Counted from the first letter of the stretch, positions 42,549-51,819 are shown. The stretch is DNA of 64,000 nt from JAIUNP01 sp020161975 (GCA_036745275.1 DAIOGK010000002.1:1-64000); one strand, 5' to 3'. Translations and numbers: made by a program. Notes: generated by a model from the sequence alone, not told the origin.

Positions 42549-42838
42549 TCGTCTGCTCCTGCAACGTCCTCACCAAGCAGCAGATTCTCGACGCTTGCGC
42601 AGCTGAGGCAACTCATGCGCCACGCACACCGGCGCAGACCTATCGCTGTCTCGGTTGCGCGCCCGATTGCGGCCGCTGCCTGGTGACCATTCGCGCCATT
42701 CTGGCCGAAGCGCGCTTGTCCGCCTGTGCAGTGGGCTGCACAACCTGTCCGGGGCAGCATGAAGCAGTTGCCGGAGATAACCGTTTGGGTCAATCGAAGG
42801 TTGCCGCGTTACCCCCGTTTGCAATTGCCGCTGAATAG
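42545..42838 (+). CDS. bfd: bacterioferritin-associated ferredoxin
   Basis: This 97-aa protein carries a BFD-type 2Fe-2S site: CSC at residues 4-6 and a cysteine group at 35-45 (CLGCAPDCGRC). Bfd passes electrons to bacterioferritin to reduce and release stored iron. The extra C-terminal part with CAVGCTTC is longer than in E. coli Bfd (64 aa). It lies between irr and bfr. Confidence 0.9.
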   Translation: MIVCSCNVLTKQQILDACAAEATHAPRTPAQTYRCLGCAPDCGRCLVTIRAILAEARLSACAVGCTTCPGQHEAVAGDNRLGQSKVAALPPFAIAAE

Positions 42839-42901
42839 TGAACACTGGACGCTGGCATGTCGTTGGCGGCCTGGAACGCCAGTGTCGGAAAGGGATTTAC
42901 A

Positions 42902-43381
42902 ATGAAGGGTGACAAAAAGGTCCTGGACTATCTCAACAAGGGCTTGCGGAGCGAATTGACCGCGATCAGCCAATACTGGTTGCATTATCGCCTCCTTGAC
43001 AACTGGGGTCTCAAGGCGCTCGGCAAGAAGTGGAAAGAAGAGTCAATTGAGGAGATGCACCACGCTGATCGGTTCGTTGACCGGATCCTCTTCCTTGAGG
43101 GACACCCGAACATGCAGGTGCTCGATCCCTTGCAGATTGGTCAGAATGTCAAGGAAGTGATCGAGGCCGATCTTGCTGCCGAAGTTGGCGCGCGCGCGCT
43201 CTATCAGGAAGCAGCCACCTATTGCCAGAGCGTCAAGGACTATCCGTCCAAGGACCTGTTCGAGGCGCTGATGGCGGACGAGGAAGGCCATATCGATTTT
43301 CTGGAAACGCAACTCGAACTGGTCAACAAGCTCGGCGAAGCGTTGTACATGCAGGCCCATCTTGGTGGACTTGAAGGCTGA
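42902..43381 (+). CDS. bfr: bacterioferritin
   Basis: This 159-aa protein forms the 24-mer iron store. Ferroxidase ligands are visible: Glu18 in LRSELTAISQYWLHYR, Glu51 and His54 around EEMHHADRF, then EVGAR and DEEGHIDFLE near residues 94 and 127-130. Met52, the haem ligand between subunits, is present. The start is ATG 42902; an ATG at 42857 would add 15 residues. Its position after irr and bfd indicates iron- and haem-controlled expression. Confidence 0.96.
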   Translation: MKGDKKVLDYLNKGLRSELTAISQYWLHYRLLDNWGLKALGKKWKEESIEEMHHADRFVDRILFLEGHPNMQVLDPLQIGQNVKEVIEADLAAEVGARALYQEAATYCQSVKDYPSKDLFEALMADEEGHIDFLETQLELVNKLGEALYMQAHLGGLEG

Positions 43382-43411
43382 GACAACAACAGCCCGCCAA
43401 AACGACCGACA

Positions 43412-43430
43412 GGCCACGGACTGCGTGGCC
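43412..43430. terminator. hairpin after bfr
   Basis: GGCCACG (43412-43418) pairs with CGTGGCC (43424-43430) around a 5-nt loop, 31 bp after the bfr stop. The following bases (CTTGTCC) are only weakly T-rich. It is a plausible terminator between the convergent bfr and sulfatase genes. Confidence 0.4.
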
Positions 43431-43535
43431 CTTGTCCTCGTGCGCGTTGGACTGCACGATCCGCAAATTCCACGCCGACCTGACCGGAGAGCGGCCGACC
43501 GAAGCGGATGGGCCTCCGGTGCGCAGCTGGAATGC

Positions 43536-45041
43536 CTATAGTCGCACCCGCGCAAACGCTTCCGGCGGGGCGTTGTTCTCGCGCATCAGCCCGGTCATCA
43601 GCTCGATCATACGCTGTTCTGCGGCTGCATCGACGAGGGGATTTTCCTGTCCCGGGTCCGTTGCAAGATCAAACAACCGCGTTTCGCGCTCGATCAGACT
43701 ACCCGGTCCGTAGTTATTGAACATGGGCGAGGTGTTGATCATCGGGATTTTCATGGTCTGCACACCCTTGGTGAAGGGAAAGGGCGGAGCGAGCGCGATG
43801 TTCTGCAACTCCTCGACGCTGAAACGATCCCAGATGTGGGTAGGCATGAGGGTATACTGATAGACCTCCTGAGCGGTCGGATTTTCCGGGTAACGATGGT
43901 AGGTGTAGCGGCCATCCGTGGCGTTGATCGCACCGCCGAAGTAGCCGAACACCGCTGCGGATCGCAGCGGTTGATCCTTTTCGAGCACCGGCAACAGGGA
44001 CTTGCCCTGCATCTCAGCCGGCGGGGTGACGCCGAAGAGATCGAGGAAGGTCGGGGCAAGATCGATGGTCTGCGTCAGGGCCGCGCGGCGCGTGCCGGCT
44101 GTTTTCAGGCCCGGCGTGTGGATGAACATCGGGATGTGGACGATTTCCTCGTACATGTTCATCCGGTTCTTGGCCCAGAAGTCGTGCTCACCAAGCAGGA
44201 AGCCGTGATCGGTGGTCAGGACCAGCGCGGTATCCTTCCAGAGATCGTGCTGGTCGAAATAGTCGAGCAGCTGGCCGAGCAGGAAATCACAGAGCGCGAC
44301 GACAGCGTAGTAATTGGCGCGCAGCTCCTCGCATTCCTCGGGCAGTTCATCGACGCGACCATAGCGCGGCCAGTCGCGGATTGGCCCGTTCCAGCCGGTC
44401 TTGAACTGGGTCCTGAAGCGCTCGGGCGCGAAGAACGGCTCGTGCGGGTCGAAGGTTTCGAGGTGCAGGATCCAGTTGTCCGCGTCCCGGTTTGTGTCGA
44501 GAAACTCCATCGCGCTGGCAAAGCACTTGACGGAGGGGAAGTCCTTTTCCTCACGGATGTATTCCCGGTTCACCATATAGTTACGGAAATAATCGCGCTG
44601 GCCCGTGCCGAATTGCCGCTCATGGTAGAGTTCGCGCAGGCGCTCCCAGTGCGGCTGCACCATCGCCTTCCACGGGTCCCCCTCCTGCCCACGAATGAAT
44701 TCCCAGGAATCGTAGCGGGTGTGATAGGTCGCGCCGCCGTCCTCGAAATAATGGGCGTGATCGGTGATCAGATGACTGTAGACGTCATGACCCCACAGAA
44801 TTTCGGCAAAGGAATTGTCGAACGGTTCCAGCGGACCCCATGAGCGGTGCAGAAAGCTCAGACGGCCTGTATGGATGTCGCGGCGCGCCGGCATACAGGG
44901 CAGAGATCCGACATAATGCTTGTCGAAGGTGACGGAGCGCCTGGCCAGCCGATCAAAATTCGGTGTCGGGATGCGGGTGCCGCCATAGGGGCCGAGCAAA
45001 TGGCGATTAAGGGAATCAAACAGAAGAAAGACAACTTTCAT
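43536..45041 (-). CDS. type I sulfatase (formylglycine-dependent)
   Basis: This 501-aa alkaline-phosphatase-superfamily enzyme has the metal site FLLFDSLNRH at the N-terminus, the CxPxR formylglycine motif Cys49-Met-Pro-Ala-Arg53 in LPCMPARRD, and LVLTTDHGFLLGEHDFWAK further in. Cys49 must be oxidised to formylglycine, and a maturase is encoded at 49351. No signal peptide is seen, so it acts in the cytoplasm on imported organosulfates. The promoter region holds a motif shared with the ABC transporter operon. Confidence 0.92.
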   Translation of the reverse strand: MKVVFLLFDSLNRHLLGPYGGTRIPTPNFDRLARRSVTFDKHYVGSLPCMPARRDIHTGRLSFLHRSWGPLEPFDNSFAEILWGHDVYSHLITDHAHYFEDGGATYHTRYDSWEFIRGQEGDPWKAMVQPHWERLRELYHERQFGTGQRDYFRNYMVNREYIREEKDFPSVKCFASAMEFLDTNRDADNWILHLETFDPHEPFFAPERFRTQFKTGWNGPIRDWPRYGRVDELPEECEELRANYYAVVALCDFLLGQLLDYFDQHDLWKDTALVLTTDHGFLLGEHDFWAKNRMNMYEEIVHIPMFIHTPGLKTAGTRRAALTQTIDLAPTFLDLFGVTPPAEMQGKSLLPVLEKDQPLRSAAVFGYFGGAINATDGRYTYHRYPENPTAQEVYQYTLMPTHIWDRFSVEELQNIALAPPFPFTKGVQTMKIPMINTSPMFNNYGPGSLIERETRLFDLATDPGQENPLVDAAAEQRMIELMTGLMRENNAPPEAFARVRL

Positions 45042-45123
45042 GGCAAATGCTCCCGTGACCGGGGCTAGCCTCGGATGTTCCGGCCTCTTCTGTAAAATGA
45101 TTTCAACGCGCCGGTTCGATAGA

Positions 45124-45136
45124 TTACAGGAATGCC
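45124..45136. promoter_or_regulatory. TTAYAGGAATGCC motif, putative LysR site (sulfatase promoter)
   Basis: TTACAGGAATGCC differs by one base from TTATAGGAATGCC at 46104-46116. It lies 83-95 bp upstream of the sulfatase ATG and right after the lysR stop. Confidence 0.5.
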
Positions 45137-46030
45137 TCAGACTGCAACCGCAGCGATGGACTGCTTCAGCAACTCGGTCAGCCGCGTCACGATCGGGATG
45201 GCGCGCGAGGATGTGCGCATCATGATCCCGGACCGGAAGCTCCGGATGGGTTCTTCCGGCGCCCGTACGATCAGCCCGGTTTCCGCGATCACCGACTTCA
45301 ACTGCATCGGCGCGATCATCAGATAATCGGTGGCCCGCACCAGCCTCAGGCCCGTGGCAAAGGACGAGGTGGAAACGGCAATACGATAGTTGAGCCGCCG
45401 GGCACCGAGTAGCCGGGACAGTTCGGCCTGGGCCGGTTCGTCGTGCTGGAAAACGATGAACGGATAGGCAGACAGAGCCTCGAACATCATCGGCGTTTCC
45501 GCCTGGGGATGGTTGGCGCGCATGATGACGCCAAGGTCGGCAGTCAGAAGCACCTCAGACTCAATACCATATGACACAGCACTCGGCTCGATCTCGCCGC
45601 AGACGACATCAAGCTCACCGCGCTGAAGCATGGGCACGGTCGTCTTGTTCACATTCGCGACGACATCGATGCGTGTTCCGGGGAACTCGCGCACGAGCTG
45701 GGTCAGTGCATAGGGCACATGCAGCATGTGAAAGAGCGCGCCGGCGCCGATGCGCAGCACAGGCAAGCCGCCATACTGCATCGCCGCGATCTCTTCGGTC
45801 GCGAATTTGTATTCCGCCTCGATGCGGCGGGCATGGACGAGGAAGGCCTTTCCGAAGGATGTCAGTTCCATGCCGCGGATTTTCCGCTCGAACAGCCGCG
45901 CCCCCATTTCGGTTTCCAGCCGTTGCAGGAATTTCGTCAGCGAGGGTTGCGCAAGGCCGATCCGGTTTGCGGCAGCCGTCAAGGTGCCCTCCTCGACAAT
46001 GGCCAGAAAGGCGCGGACTTTACGATCCAT
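45137..46030 (-). CDS. LysR-family transcriptional regulator
   Basis: This 297-aa regulator has an N-terminal winged helix (MDRKVRAFLAIVEEGTLTAAANRIGLAQPSLTKFLQRLETEMGARLFERK) and a periplasmic-binding-like effector domain (VLRIGAGALFHMLHVPYALTQLVREFPGTRIDVV, GELDVVCGEI). ATG 46030 is the natural start; 46216 would add non-typical sequence and reach into the next gene. It lies between a sulfatase and a sugar-type ABC transporter, and a shared motif precedes both. Confidence 0.9.
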   Translation of the reverse strand: MDRKVRAFLAIVEEGTLTAAANRIGLAQPSLTKFLQRLETEMGARLFERKIRGMELTSFGKAFLVHARRIEAEYKFATEEIAAMQYGGLPVLRIGAGALFHMLHVPYALTQLVREFPGTRIDVVANVNKTTVPMLQRGELDVVCGEIEPSAVSYGIESEVLLTADLGVIMRANHPQAETPMMFEALSAYPFIVFQHDEPAQAELSRLLGARRLNYRIAVSTSSFATGLRLVRATDYLMIAPMQLKSVIAETGLIVRAPEEPIRSFRSGIMMRTSSRAIPIVTRLTELLKQSIAAVAV

Positions 46031-46103
46031 CAAGGGCTCCGGTTCCAGGCGGTGATCGCGCGAATGCGTGTGTGGCGGCACGTCAACCCGGTGTTGCCAT
46101 AGC

Positions 46104-46116
46104 TTATAGGAATGCC
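46104..46116. promoter_or_regulatory. TTAYAGGAATGCC motif, putative LysR site (transporter/lysR promoter)
   Basis: TTATAGGAATGCC is followed by AA, giving a T-N11-A arrangement (T 46105 to A 46117), the classical LysR-type core. It lies in the divergent region between lysR (46030) and the binding-protein gene (46201). Confidence 0.5.
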
Positions 46117-46200
46117 AAAGGGTGTCAAAATTCATTTTTAGGGCATGGATCAAACACCTAGCATCGGCGTAGGACAACAACAGCCACAGGGAGACTTCGG

Positions 46201-47565
46201 ATGGGTATCTCATCATGCAGATGGCTCGGAGCGCTGCTCCTGGCAGGTTGCCTCAGCAGTGCGCCGATGGCTCCGGCAAAGGCACAGAGCTTTGCAGACG
46301 TCGGCAAACAACCGCCGATCACGATCCTGATCAACGCCTCGCCATGGTATGCGGGGTTCCAGTCGGCGGTGGAACTGTATACCAAGCAGACCGGAAATGT
46401 CGTCAAGCTGGATGTGACGCCCTACAACGGCGTGCTTGAAAAAGCGCGCAATGCCGTGCGCGGCCAGACCAGCCCCTATGACATCCTCAATATCGACGGC
46501 TTCTGGACCATCGAATTCTATGAGGGTGGCTTCTTGCGACCGATCAAGGATGTCGATCCGACATTCGTTCTCCCCAAAGAGGTCCTGGCCTGCGGCAACA
46601 ACCATTACTGGAACGCTGAAAAGCGCTGGCGCACGCCGGAGGGCGGCGTCCTGATGGGGGTGCCACCGAACTGCAACGTCCACATCCTCGCGTACCGCAA
46701 GGATTTGTATGACGGAGCGGGGCTGGCGGCTCCCAAATCCTATGATGATGTGAAGGCCGCCTGCCTGAAACTTCAGAAGCCGCCGCAACTCTATGGCTTC
46801 GTCACGCGCGGCGAGCGCGGCAATCCGATCCGCTATGATTTCATGCCCTTCATGCACGGCCATGGCCAGACGGACTTTGTGAAGGACCCCTTGAATGGTG
46901 ACTTCACGGTCACGGTCAATTCACCGGAAATGCTGGCGGCCCTGAAGCAGTTCATCGATCTGCATAAGACCTGCGGGCCGGCCAATCATGCCTCTGTCGG
47001 GCAGGCCGACGTGATCCAGTCCATGTCGGCGGGCAAGGCTGCCGCCGTTCAGGTCGTGATCGCCGCCTGGTCGAATTTCGAGGACAAGAACAAGTCCACC
47101 GTCGTGGGCAAGGTCGGGGCAGCACCGATTCCCTCGGCGGTTCCGGGCAAGCCGGGCGTGGCCTCCATCGGAAACTGGGATCTGACCATTCCGAAGAATA
47201 TCGCACCCGAACAGCAAAAGGCTGCGATCGCTTTCCTGAAGTGGTTCGTCACGCCGCAGGCCCAACGTGCCTATGCGGAGGCGGGAGGCATCCCGGTCCG
47301 GTCTGACACGCTGACCTCGGACCTTGCCAAAAAGCCGCAGTTCAACTGGATGGCGCCGTATCTGCAAAGCGTCGCCACCGCAGCCTCGCCGCTTGGCTAT
47401 AACGAGGGCGCGGCGGTCGAGCAGGTTTTGGGGCTGCGCCTCAATCAGGCACTGCTCGGCGAGATGTCGCCCGGAAAGGCCCTGAATACGGCCGCCGGGG
47501 AGGTTGAAGCGATCTTCGCCCGCTCCGGTCGCAAGACCGGCAAGTTGCCGCCCCTGCCGGAGTGA
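46201..47565 (+). CDS. ABC transporter sugar-type solute-binding protein
   Basis: This 454-aa periplasmic protein has a signal peptide (SSCRWLGALLLAGCLSSAPMAPAKAQ). It shows the family-1 extracellular binding-protein layout: PITILINASPWYAGFQSAVELYTKQTGNVVKLDVTPYNG near the N-terminus, NVHILAYRKDLYD, AAFPI-like NWDLTIPKNIA, and KAAIAFLKWFVTPQAQRAYAEAGGIPV. GGGAG precedes the ATG. The sulfatases around it suggest a sulfated sugar or other organosulfate as ligand. Confidence 0.9.
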   Translation: MGISSCRWLGALLLAGCLSSAPMAPAKAQSFADVGKQPPITILINASPWYAGFQSAVELYTKQTGNVVKLDVTPYNGVLEKARNAVRGQTSPYDILNIDGFWTIEFYEGGFLRPIKDVDPTFVLPKEVLACGNNHYWNAEKRWRTPEGGVLMGVPPNCNVHILAYRKDLYDGAGLAAPKSYDDVKAACLKLQKPPQLYGFVTRGERGNPIRYDFMPFMHGHGQTDFVKDPLNGDFTVTVNSPEMLAALKQFIDLHKTCGPANHASVGQADVIQSMSAGKAAAVQVVIAAWSNFEDKNKSTVVGKVGAAPIPSAVPGKPGVASIGNWDLTIPKNIAPEQQKAAIAFLKWFVTPQAQRAYAEAGGIPVRSDTLTSDLAKKPQFNWMAPYLQSVATAASPLGYNEGAAVEQVLGLRLNQALLGEMSPGKALNTAAGEVEAIFARSGRKTGKLPPLPE

Positions 47566-47637
47566 GGCGCGCGCCTTGCCGTTGGCCTTTCGCCTGTTCG
47601 GCGGAAGGCCTTCCGGATGGATCGGGGGGGCCTACGT

Positions 47638-48528
47638 ATGAACCATCGTCAAGAGAGCTTTTTTGACCGCACCTTCGCCTATTGGAGCCTGCTGCCAGCA
47701 GTCTTCGTCTTCGTTGTGCTGTCCGTCTATCCGATGCTCAATCTTCTGGTGATGAGCCTCTCCACCTTCCGCTTTGAAGGTGGCGCTGAACACATGAGCT
47801 TTGATCCGCTGGCCAATTTCCGGCAATTTGCGGCTGATCCCCTGCTCAGACCCGCCATCATCAACACGTTCATTTTCGTTATCGTGTCGGTTGCGCTGGT
47901 CATGGTGATCGGCCTGTGGCTGGCGCTGCTTGCCGCCCGCGTCACGCGCGGCAAAGGCCTTCTGCGCACGCTGATCATCCTGCCGATTCTGGTGCCGCCG
48001 GTGGCGATCGGATCAATGTGGCGGCTGATCTACAATTACGAGTTCGGCGTCATCAACCAGGCGCTTGGCGCGCTGGGGCTTGATCCTGTCAACTGGCTCG
48101 GAGACAGCCGCTTTGCCCTGCTGTCGGTGATATTGGTCGATGTCTGGCACTGGGCGCCCTTCATTTTTCTGATCCTGTTCGCGGCGGTCGAAGGCATCCC
48201 CAGTGACGTTCTGGAAGCGGCCCATATCGACGGGGCCACCCAGGGGCAGGTGACGCGCTACATCATGCTGCCGATGTTGCTGCCGGCGATCATCGTCGCC
48301 TTCACCTTCCGGTCGATCCTGGCCTTCAAGGCCTTCGATGAAGTGTTCCTGCTGACATCGGGCGGACCGGGAACAGCAACCGAACTCGTCAGCCTGCACC
48401 TTTACAAGACGTTCTTCGTGCAGAACAACCTTGGGTACGGCGCCATGCTTTCCATCGTCGTGATCCTGATGGTCGTCAGCTTCCTGCTGGTGTCACGCCG
48501 GGCGACGGCCGCCGTGGAGAGGCAGTGA
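47638..48528 (+). CDS. sugar ABC transporter permease (MalF/UgpA type)
   Basis: This 296-aa inner-membrane protein has six predicted helices. The N-terminal region is WSLLPAVFVFVVLSVYPMLNLLVMSLS, and the EAA loop is LEAAHIDGATQGQVTRYIMLPMLLPAI (about residues 195-220). ATG 47638 fits the family start better than ATG 47617. It lies 72 bp after the binding-protein gene and 1 bp before the second permease. Confidence 0.92.
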   Translation: MNHRQESFFDRTFAYWSLLPAVFVFVVLSVYPMLNLLVMSLSTFRFEGGAEHMSFDPLANFRQFAADPLLRPAIINTFIFVIVSVALVMVIGLWLALLAARVTRGKGLLRTLIILPILVPPVAIGSMWRLIYNYEFGVINQALGALGLDPVNWLGDSRFALLSVILVDVWHWAPFIFLILFAAVEGIPSDVLEAAHIDGATQGQVTRYIMLPMLLPAIIVAFTFRSILAFKAFDEVFLLTSGGPGTATELVSLHLYKTFFVQNNLGYGAMLSIVVILMVVSFLLVSRRATAAVERQ

Positions 48529-48529
48529 C

Positions 48530-49348
48530 ATGGGCCGACTGAGCCATTTTCAGCGCTGTGTTCTGGCGCTCGCCGTGTTCATGGTGATCGGGCCCTTCTC
48601 CTGGATTGCCATGACGTCATTCAAGTACCAGATCGCCATTTATCAAGGCAGCTGGATCTTCGAGCCGACCCTGTTCAATTACGAGGACGTGCTGTTTTCG
48701 CTGCGGTCGCAGTTCCGCGAAAACCTCTGGAACTCGATTGTCGTCGCATCCTTCAGCACAGTGATCGTTCTCGTGCTCGGCACCCTCTGCGCCTATTCCC
48801 TGCATCGCTTTCCGTGGCCCGGCTGGGTGTCGAAGGTGATCATCGGCTGGATGCTGTTCTTCCACATGATCCCGGTGATGACGCTGGTCGGCCCTTGGTA
48901 CCTGATCTTCCGGCGCCTCGGCCTTTATGACAGCTACTTCGGTCTGATCATGACACATGTCACGATCAACCTGCCGATGACCGTTTGGATGATGATGGCC
49001 TTTTTCAAGGAAGTTCCGGTGGAGATGGAGGAGGCGGCGGAAATCGACGGCTGCTCGCGCATTCAGGCTTTCCTCTATGTCGTGCTGCCGGTGGTGGTGC
49101 CGGGGCTGATTGCAGCGGGCGTGCTGGCCTTTGTCTTTTCGTGGAACGAGTTTTCGATCGCGCTGAACCTCACCTCGCGCGCAACAGCGACCGTTCCCGT
49201 GGGCGTCGCAAAATTCGCACAGGAATTTGAGATCCAGCACGGACAGATGGCTGCGGCATCGATCCTTGCGACCATTCCCGCCATCCTGATCATGTTCTTC
49301 GGCCAGAAATTCGTCGTGCGCGGGCTCACCCTGGGGTCGGTCAAATAG
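48530..49348 (+). CDS. sugar ABC transporter permease (MalG/UgpE type)
   Basis: This 272-aa inner-membrane protein has the EAA loop MEEAAEIDGCSRIQAFLYVVLPVVVPGL and the MalG-type C-terminal FFGQKFVVRGLTLGSVK. It completes the permease pair. No ATPase gene of the MalK type is present, so a shared ATPase from elsewhere must energise uptake. It ends 2 bp from the convergent maturase gene. Confidence 0.92.
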   Translation: MGRLSHFQRCVLALAVFMVIGPFSWIAMTSFKYQIAIYQGSWIFEPTLFNYEDVLFSLRSQFRENLWNSIVVASFSTVIVLVLGTLCAYSLHRFPWPGWVSKVIIGWMLFFHMIPVMTLVGPWYLIFRRLGLYDSYFGLIMTHVTINLPMTVWMMMAFFKEVPVEMEEAAEIDGCSRIQAFLYVVLPVVVPGLIAAGVLAFVFSWNEFSIALNLTSRATATVPVGVAKFAQEFEIQHGQMAAASILATIPAILIMFFGQKFVVRGLTLGSVK

Positions 49349-49350
49349 TT

Positions 49351-50268
49351 TCAGTCGTAGGCGACCCTGAAGCCGATATGTCCGGTCGATGTATCGGGGT
49401 TTCGCCCCATGCGGGCGGCGATGCGGTAGCGATAACAATACGAAATATGACAGAGGTACGAGCCGCCCTTCATCAGGCGCTCGCGCTCGGCGGCGGCGAT
49501 ACGGTCGCGCTCGCGGCCCGCGCGGGCTAATGACCGGGTGCGGAACGGATCGGCGCACCATTCCCAGACGTTTCCGGCCATGTTGAACAGGCCTGCCGGG
49601 TTCGGCGCAAAGCTGCGCGCGGGCGCCGTGCCGGTGTAGCCGTCAGCCGCGATGTTCATATCCGGAAAGCGGCCCTGCCAGATATTGCACAGGATGGTGC
49701 TGTCGGTCGGCTCCTCATCACCCCAGGGAAAGCGGCGATCATCAGCGCCGCCCCGCGCTGCATGTTCCCACTCAGCCTCTGTCGGCAGGCGTCCGCCGCA
49801 CCAGTTGGCAAAGGCCACGGCATCGTTCCAGGAAACGTGGGTAACCGGATGGTCACGGCGGTCAGCGACGGACGACCCCGGGCCTTCCGGCGCGCGCCAG
49901 CAGGCACCGTCGATCTTGCGCCACCAGGGGGTTTCGACCGGTGCAGGCGCACTGAGATTTTCATCGAGAAAGATCTGGAAAACAAAGCTCCAGCCGAAAC
50001 GCTCGGCTTCCGTGACATAGCCGGTCGCCGCGACGAAAGCATCAAATCGGGCGTTGGTGACGGTCTCCGTCTCGATGCCGAATGCCTTGAGCCTGACGGC
50101 CCGACGCGGCGCCTCCCCATCGAATTTCAGGAAAGGTCGATCGGTGCCGATGAAAGATGCCGTGTCTGGAAACCGCACGACAGCGCCGGGGCTACCGCCA
50201 GTCTCGTCGATGGTTTTAGCCGGCGAAGCGCATCCAACGCGCGCCGGGGAAGGCGGACAGCAACTCAT
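49351..50268 (-). CDS. formylglycine-generating enzyme (sulfatase maturase)
   Basis: This 305-aa SUMF1-type copper oxidase converts the CxPxR cysteine of sulfatases to formylglycine. The diagnostic active site is complete: Cys273 and Cys278 in KGGSYLCHISYCYRYRIAAR, followed by PDTSTGHIGFR. Other family marks are HPVTHVSWNDAVAFANWCGGRLPTEAEWE and GLFNMAGNVWEWCAD. Many SUMF1-like proteins lack the two cysteines, so their presence makes a true maturase likely. Both neighbouring sulfatases carry the matching Cys-type motif. The start is ATG 50268. Confidence 0.93.
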   Translation of the reverse strand: MSCCPPSPARVGCASPAKTIDETGGSPGAVVRFPDTASFIGTDRPFLKFDGEAPRRAVRLKAFGIETETVTNARFDAFVAATGYVTEAERFGWSFVFQIFLDENLSAPAPVETPWWRKIDGACWRAPEGPGSSVADRRDHPVTHVSWNDAVAFANWCGGRLPTEAEWEHAARGGADDRRFPWGDEEPTDSTILCNIWQGRFPDMNIAADGYTGTAPARSFAPNPAGLFNMAGNVWEWCADPFRTRSLARAGRERDRIAAAERERLMKGGSYLCHISYCYRYRIAARMGRNPDTSTGHIGFRVAYD

Positions 50269-50409
50269 TTCATCACCCAGATTGCGGCGCGCATCGCGCC
50301 GTGACCGACAGCGACGATCCATGCCTTCGGGCTATGGAACCCCGCCTGCAAAATCATTTCGCGCCATGCGGCGTCTTTCGTAGTCTCGACCATCAGGGAG
50401 GATCGGCAG

Positions 50410-51819
50410 ATGCGCAAGCCGAATGTCATCGTATTTTTTACCGATCAGCAGCGGTTCGATTCAACGGGCTTGCATGGCAATCCGATGGGGCTGACGCCCA
50501 ATTTCGACCGTTACGGACGCATGGGTACGCATCTGTTCAATTCGATCACCTGCCAGCCACTGTGCGGACCGGCCCGCTCCTGCATGCAGACCGGACGCTA
50601 TGCCACGCAGACCGGCTGCTGGCGCAACCACATTCCGCTGCCAGAGGACGCAGAAACCCTGGCCAAGCTGTTCAACAAGGGCGGCTATCACACCGGCTAC
50701 ATCGGAAAGTGGCATCTTGGGTCGGATGAGCCGGTCGTCCAGCGCGAGCGCGGCGGCTACAAGGAATGGCTCGCCGCCAACCTGCTCGAATTTTCCTCGG
50801 ACGCCTATGACACGATGCTCTGGGATGGCGAGAACCGGAAGGTCAAATTGCCGGGCTACCGCGTCGATGCGCTGACCGATGCCGCAATCCGGTTCATCGA
50901 CCGCAATCAGCAGCAACCCTTCTTCCTGTTCATGTCGTTCCTTGAACCCCATCACCAGAACCATCTCGACAATTATCCGCCGCCGGCTGGCCGGGGCGTT
51001 GATGTCGGGCATTGGGTCCCCCCCGATCTTGTGGCCCTTCGCGGTTCCTGGCCTCAGCATCTGGGCGGCTATTACGGCATGGTGCGCCGGCTCGATGAAG
51101 CGTTTGGCCGGCTGATGGATGCGCTGATCAGTCTCGGGCTTCTCGATAACACCATCGTGCTGTTCACCTCCGATCACGGCTGCCATTTCAAGACACGCAA
51201 TGCCGAGTACAAGCGATCCTGTCACGAAAGCTCCGTGCGCGTGCCGACCATTCTGACCGGTCCGGGCTTTGGCGGCGGCGGCGAAGTGCGGCATCTGTTT
51301 TCAACGATCGATGTTGCGCCCACCCTGCTCGATGCCGCTGGTCTGCCGGTTCCGCCCGGGATGACGGGACGGTCCATCCTGCCGGTCGTGCGCGACCGTT
51401 CAACGCCGTGGCGGGACGATCTTTTCATCCAGATCTCGGAATCCCAGACCGGGCGTGCCTTGCGCACCCAGCGCTGGAAATATGCCGTAACCGCGCCCTA
51501 CGATCACGACCGCTCCAGTGCCGTCTCCTATGCCGAAGACGCGCTGTATGACCTTGAGAACGACCCTTACGAACTGGTCAATCTTGCTGGCATGGTGCCA
51601 TTCCGGAGCGTCGCAAATGACCTCAAGGAACGGTTGCTGAACCATATCGACCGGGTGGAAAACGAGCAGCCGGCCATTGTGGATGCCCCCCAGTGCGAGC
51701 CGCTCCAGTTGATGCCGGACAAGGGCGCCGGCGTCGCGCCGGACCGCCTCGCCATTGATCCTTACAAATCGCCGCTGCTGGAGGTCAGTGAGGAGTTTGC
51801 TCGCCACAAGCGGACGTGA
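50410..51819 (+). CDS. type I sulfatase (formylglycine-dependent)
   Basis: This 469-aa enzyme starts NVIVFFTDQQRFDSTGLHG (metal Asp residues) and has the CxPxR motif Cys52-Gly-Pro-Ala-Arg56 in CGPARSCMQTGR, then YIGKWHLG and VLFTSDHGCHFKTRN. It resembles cytoplasmic choline- or sugar-sulfatases, with no signal peptide. GGGAGG lies just before the ATG. It is divergent from the maturase gene that should activate it. Confidence 0.92.
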   Translation: MRKPNVIVFFTDQQRFDSTGLHGNPMGLTPNFDRYGRMGTHLFNSITCQPLCGPARSCMQTGRYATQTGCWRNHIPLPEDAETLAKLFNKGGYHTGYIGKWHLGSDEPVVQRERGGYKEWLAANLLEFSSDAYDTMLWDGENRKVKLPGYRVDALTDAAIRFIDRNQQQPFFLFMSFLEPHHQNHLDNYPPPAGRGVDVGHWVPPDLVALRGSWPQHLGGYYGMVRRLDEAFGRLMDALISLGLLDNTIVLFTSDHGCHFKTRNAEYKRSCHESSVRVPTILTGPGFGGGGEVRHLFSTIDVAPTLLDAAGLPVPPGMTGRSILPVVRDRSTPWRDDLFIQISESQTGRALRTQRWKYAVTAPYDHDRSSAVSYAEDALYDLENDPYELVNLAGMVPFRSVANDLKERLLNHIDRVENEQPAIVDAPQCEPLQLMPDKGAGVAPDRLAIDPYKSPLLEVSEEFARHKRT

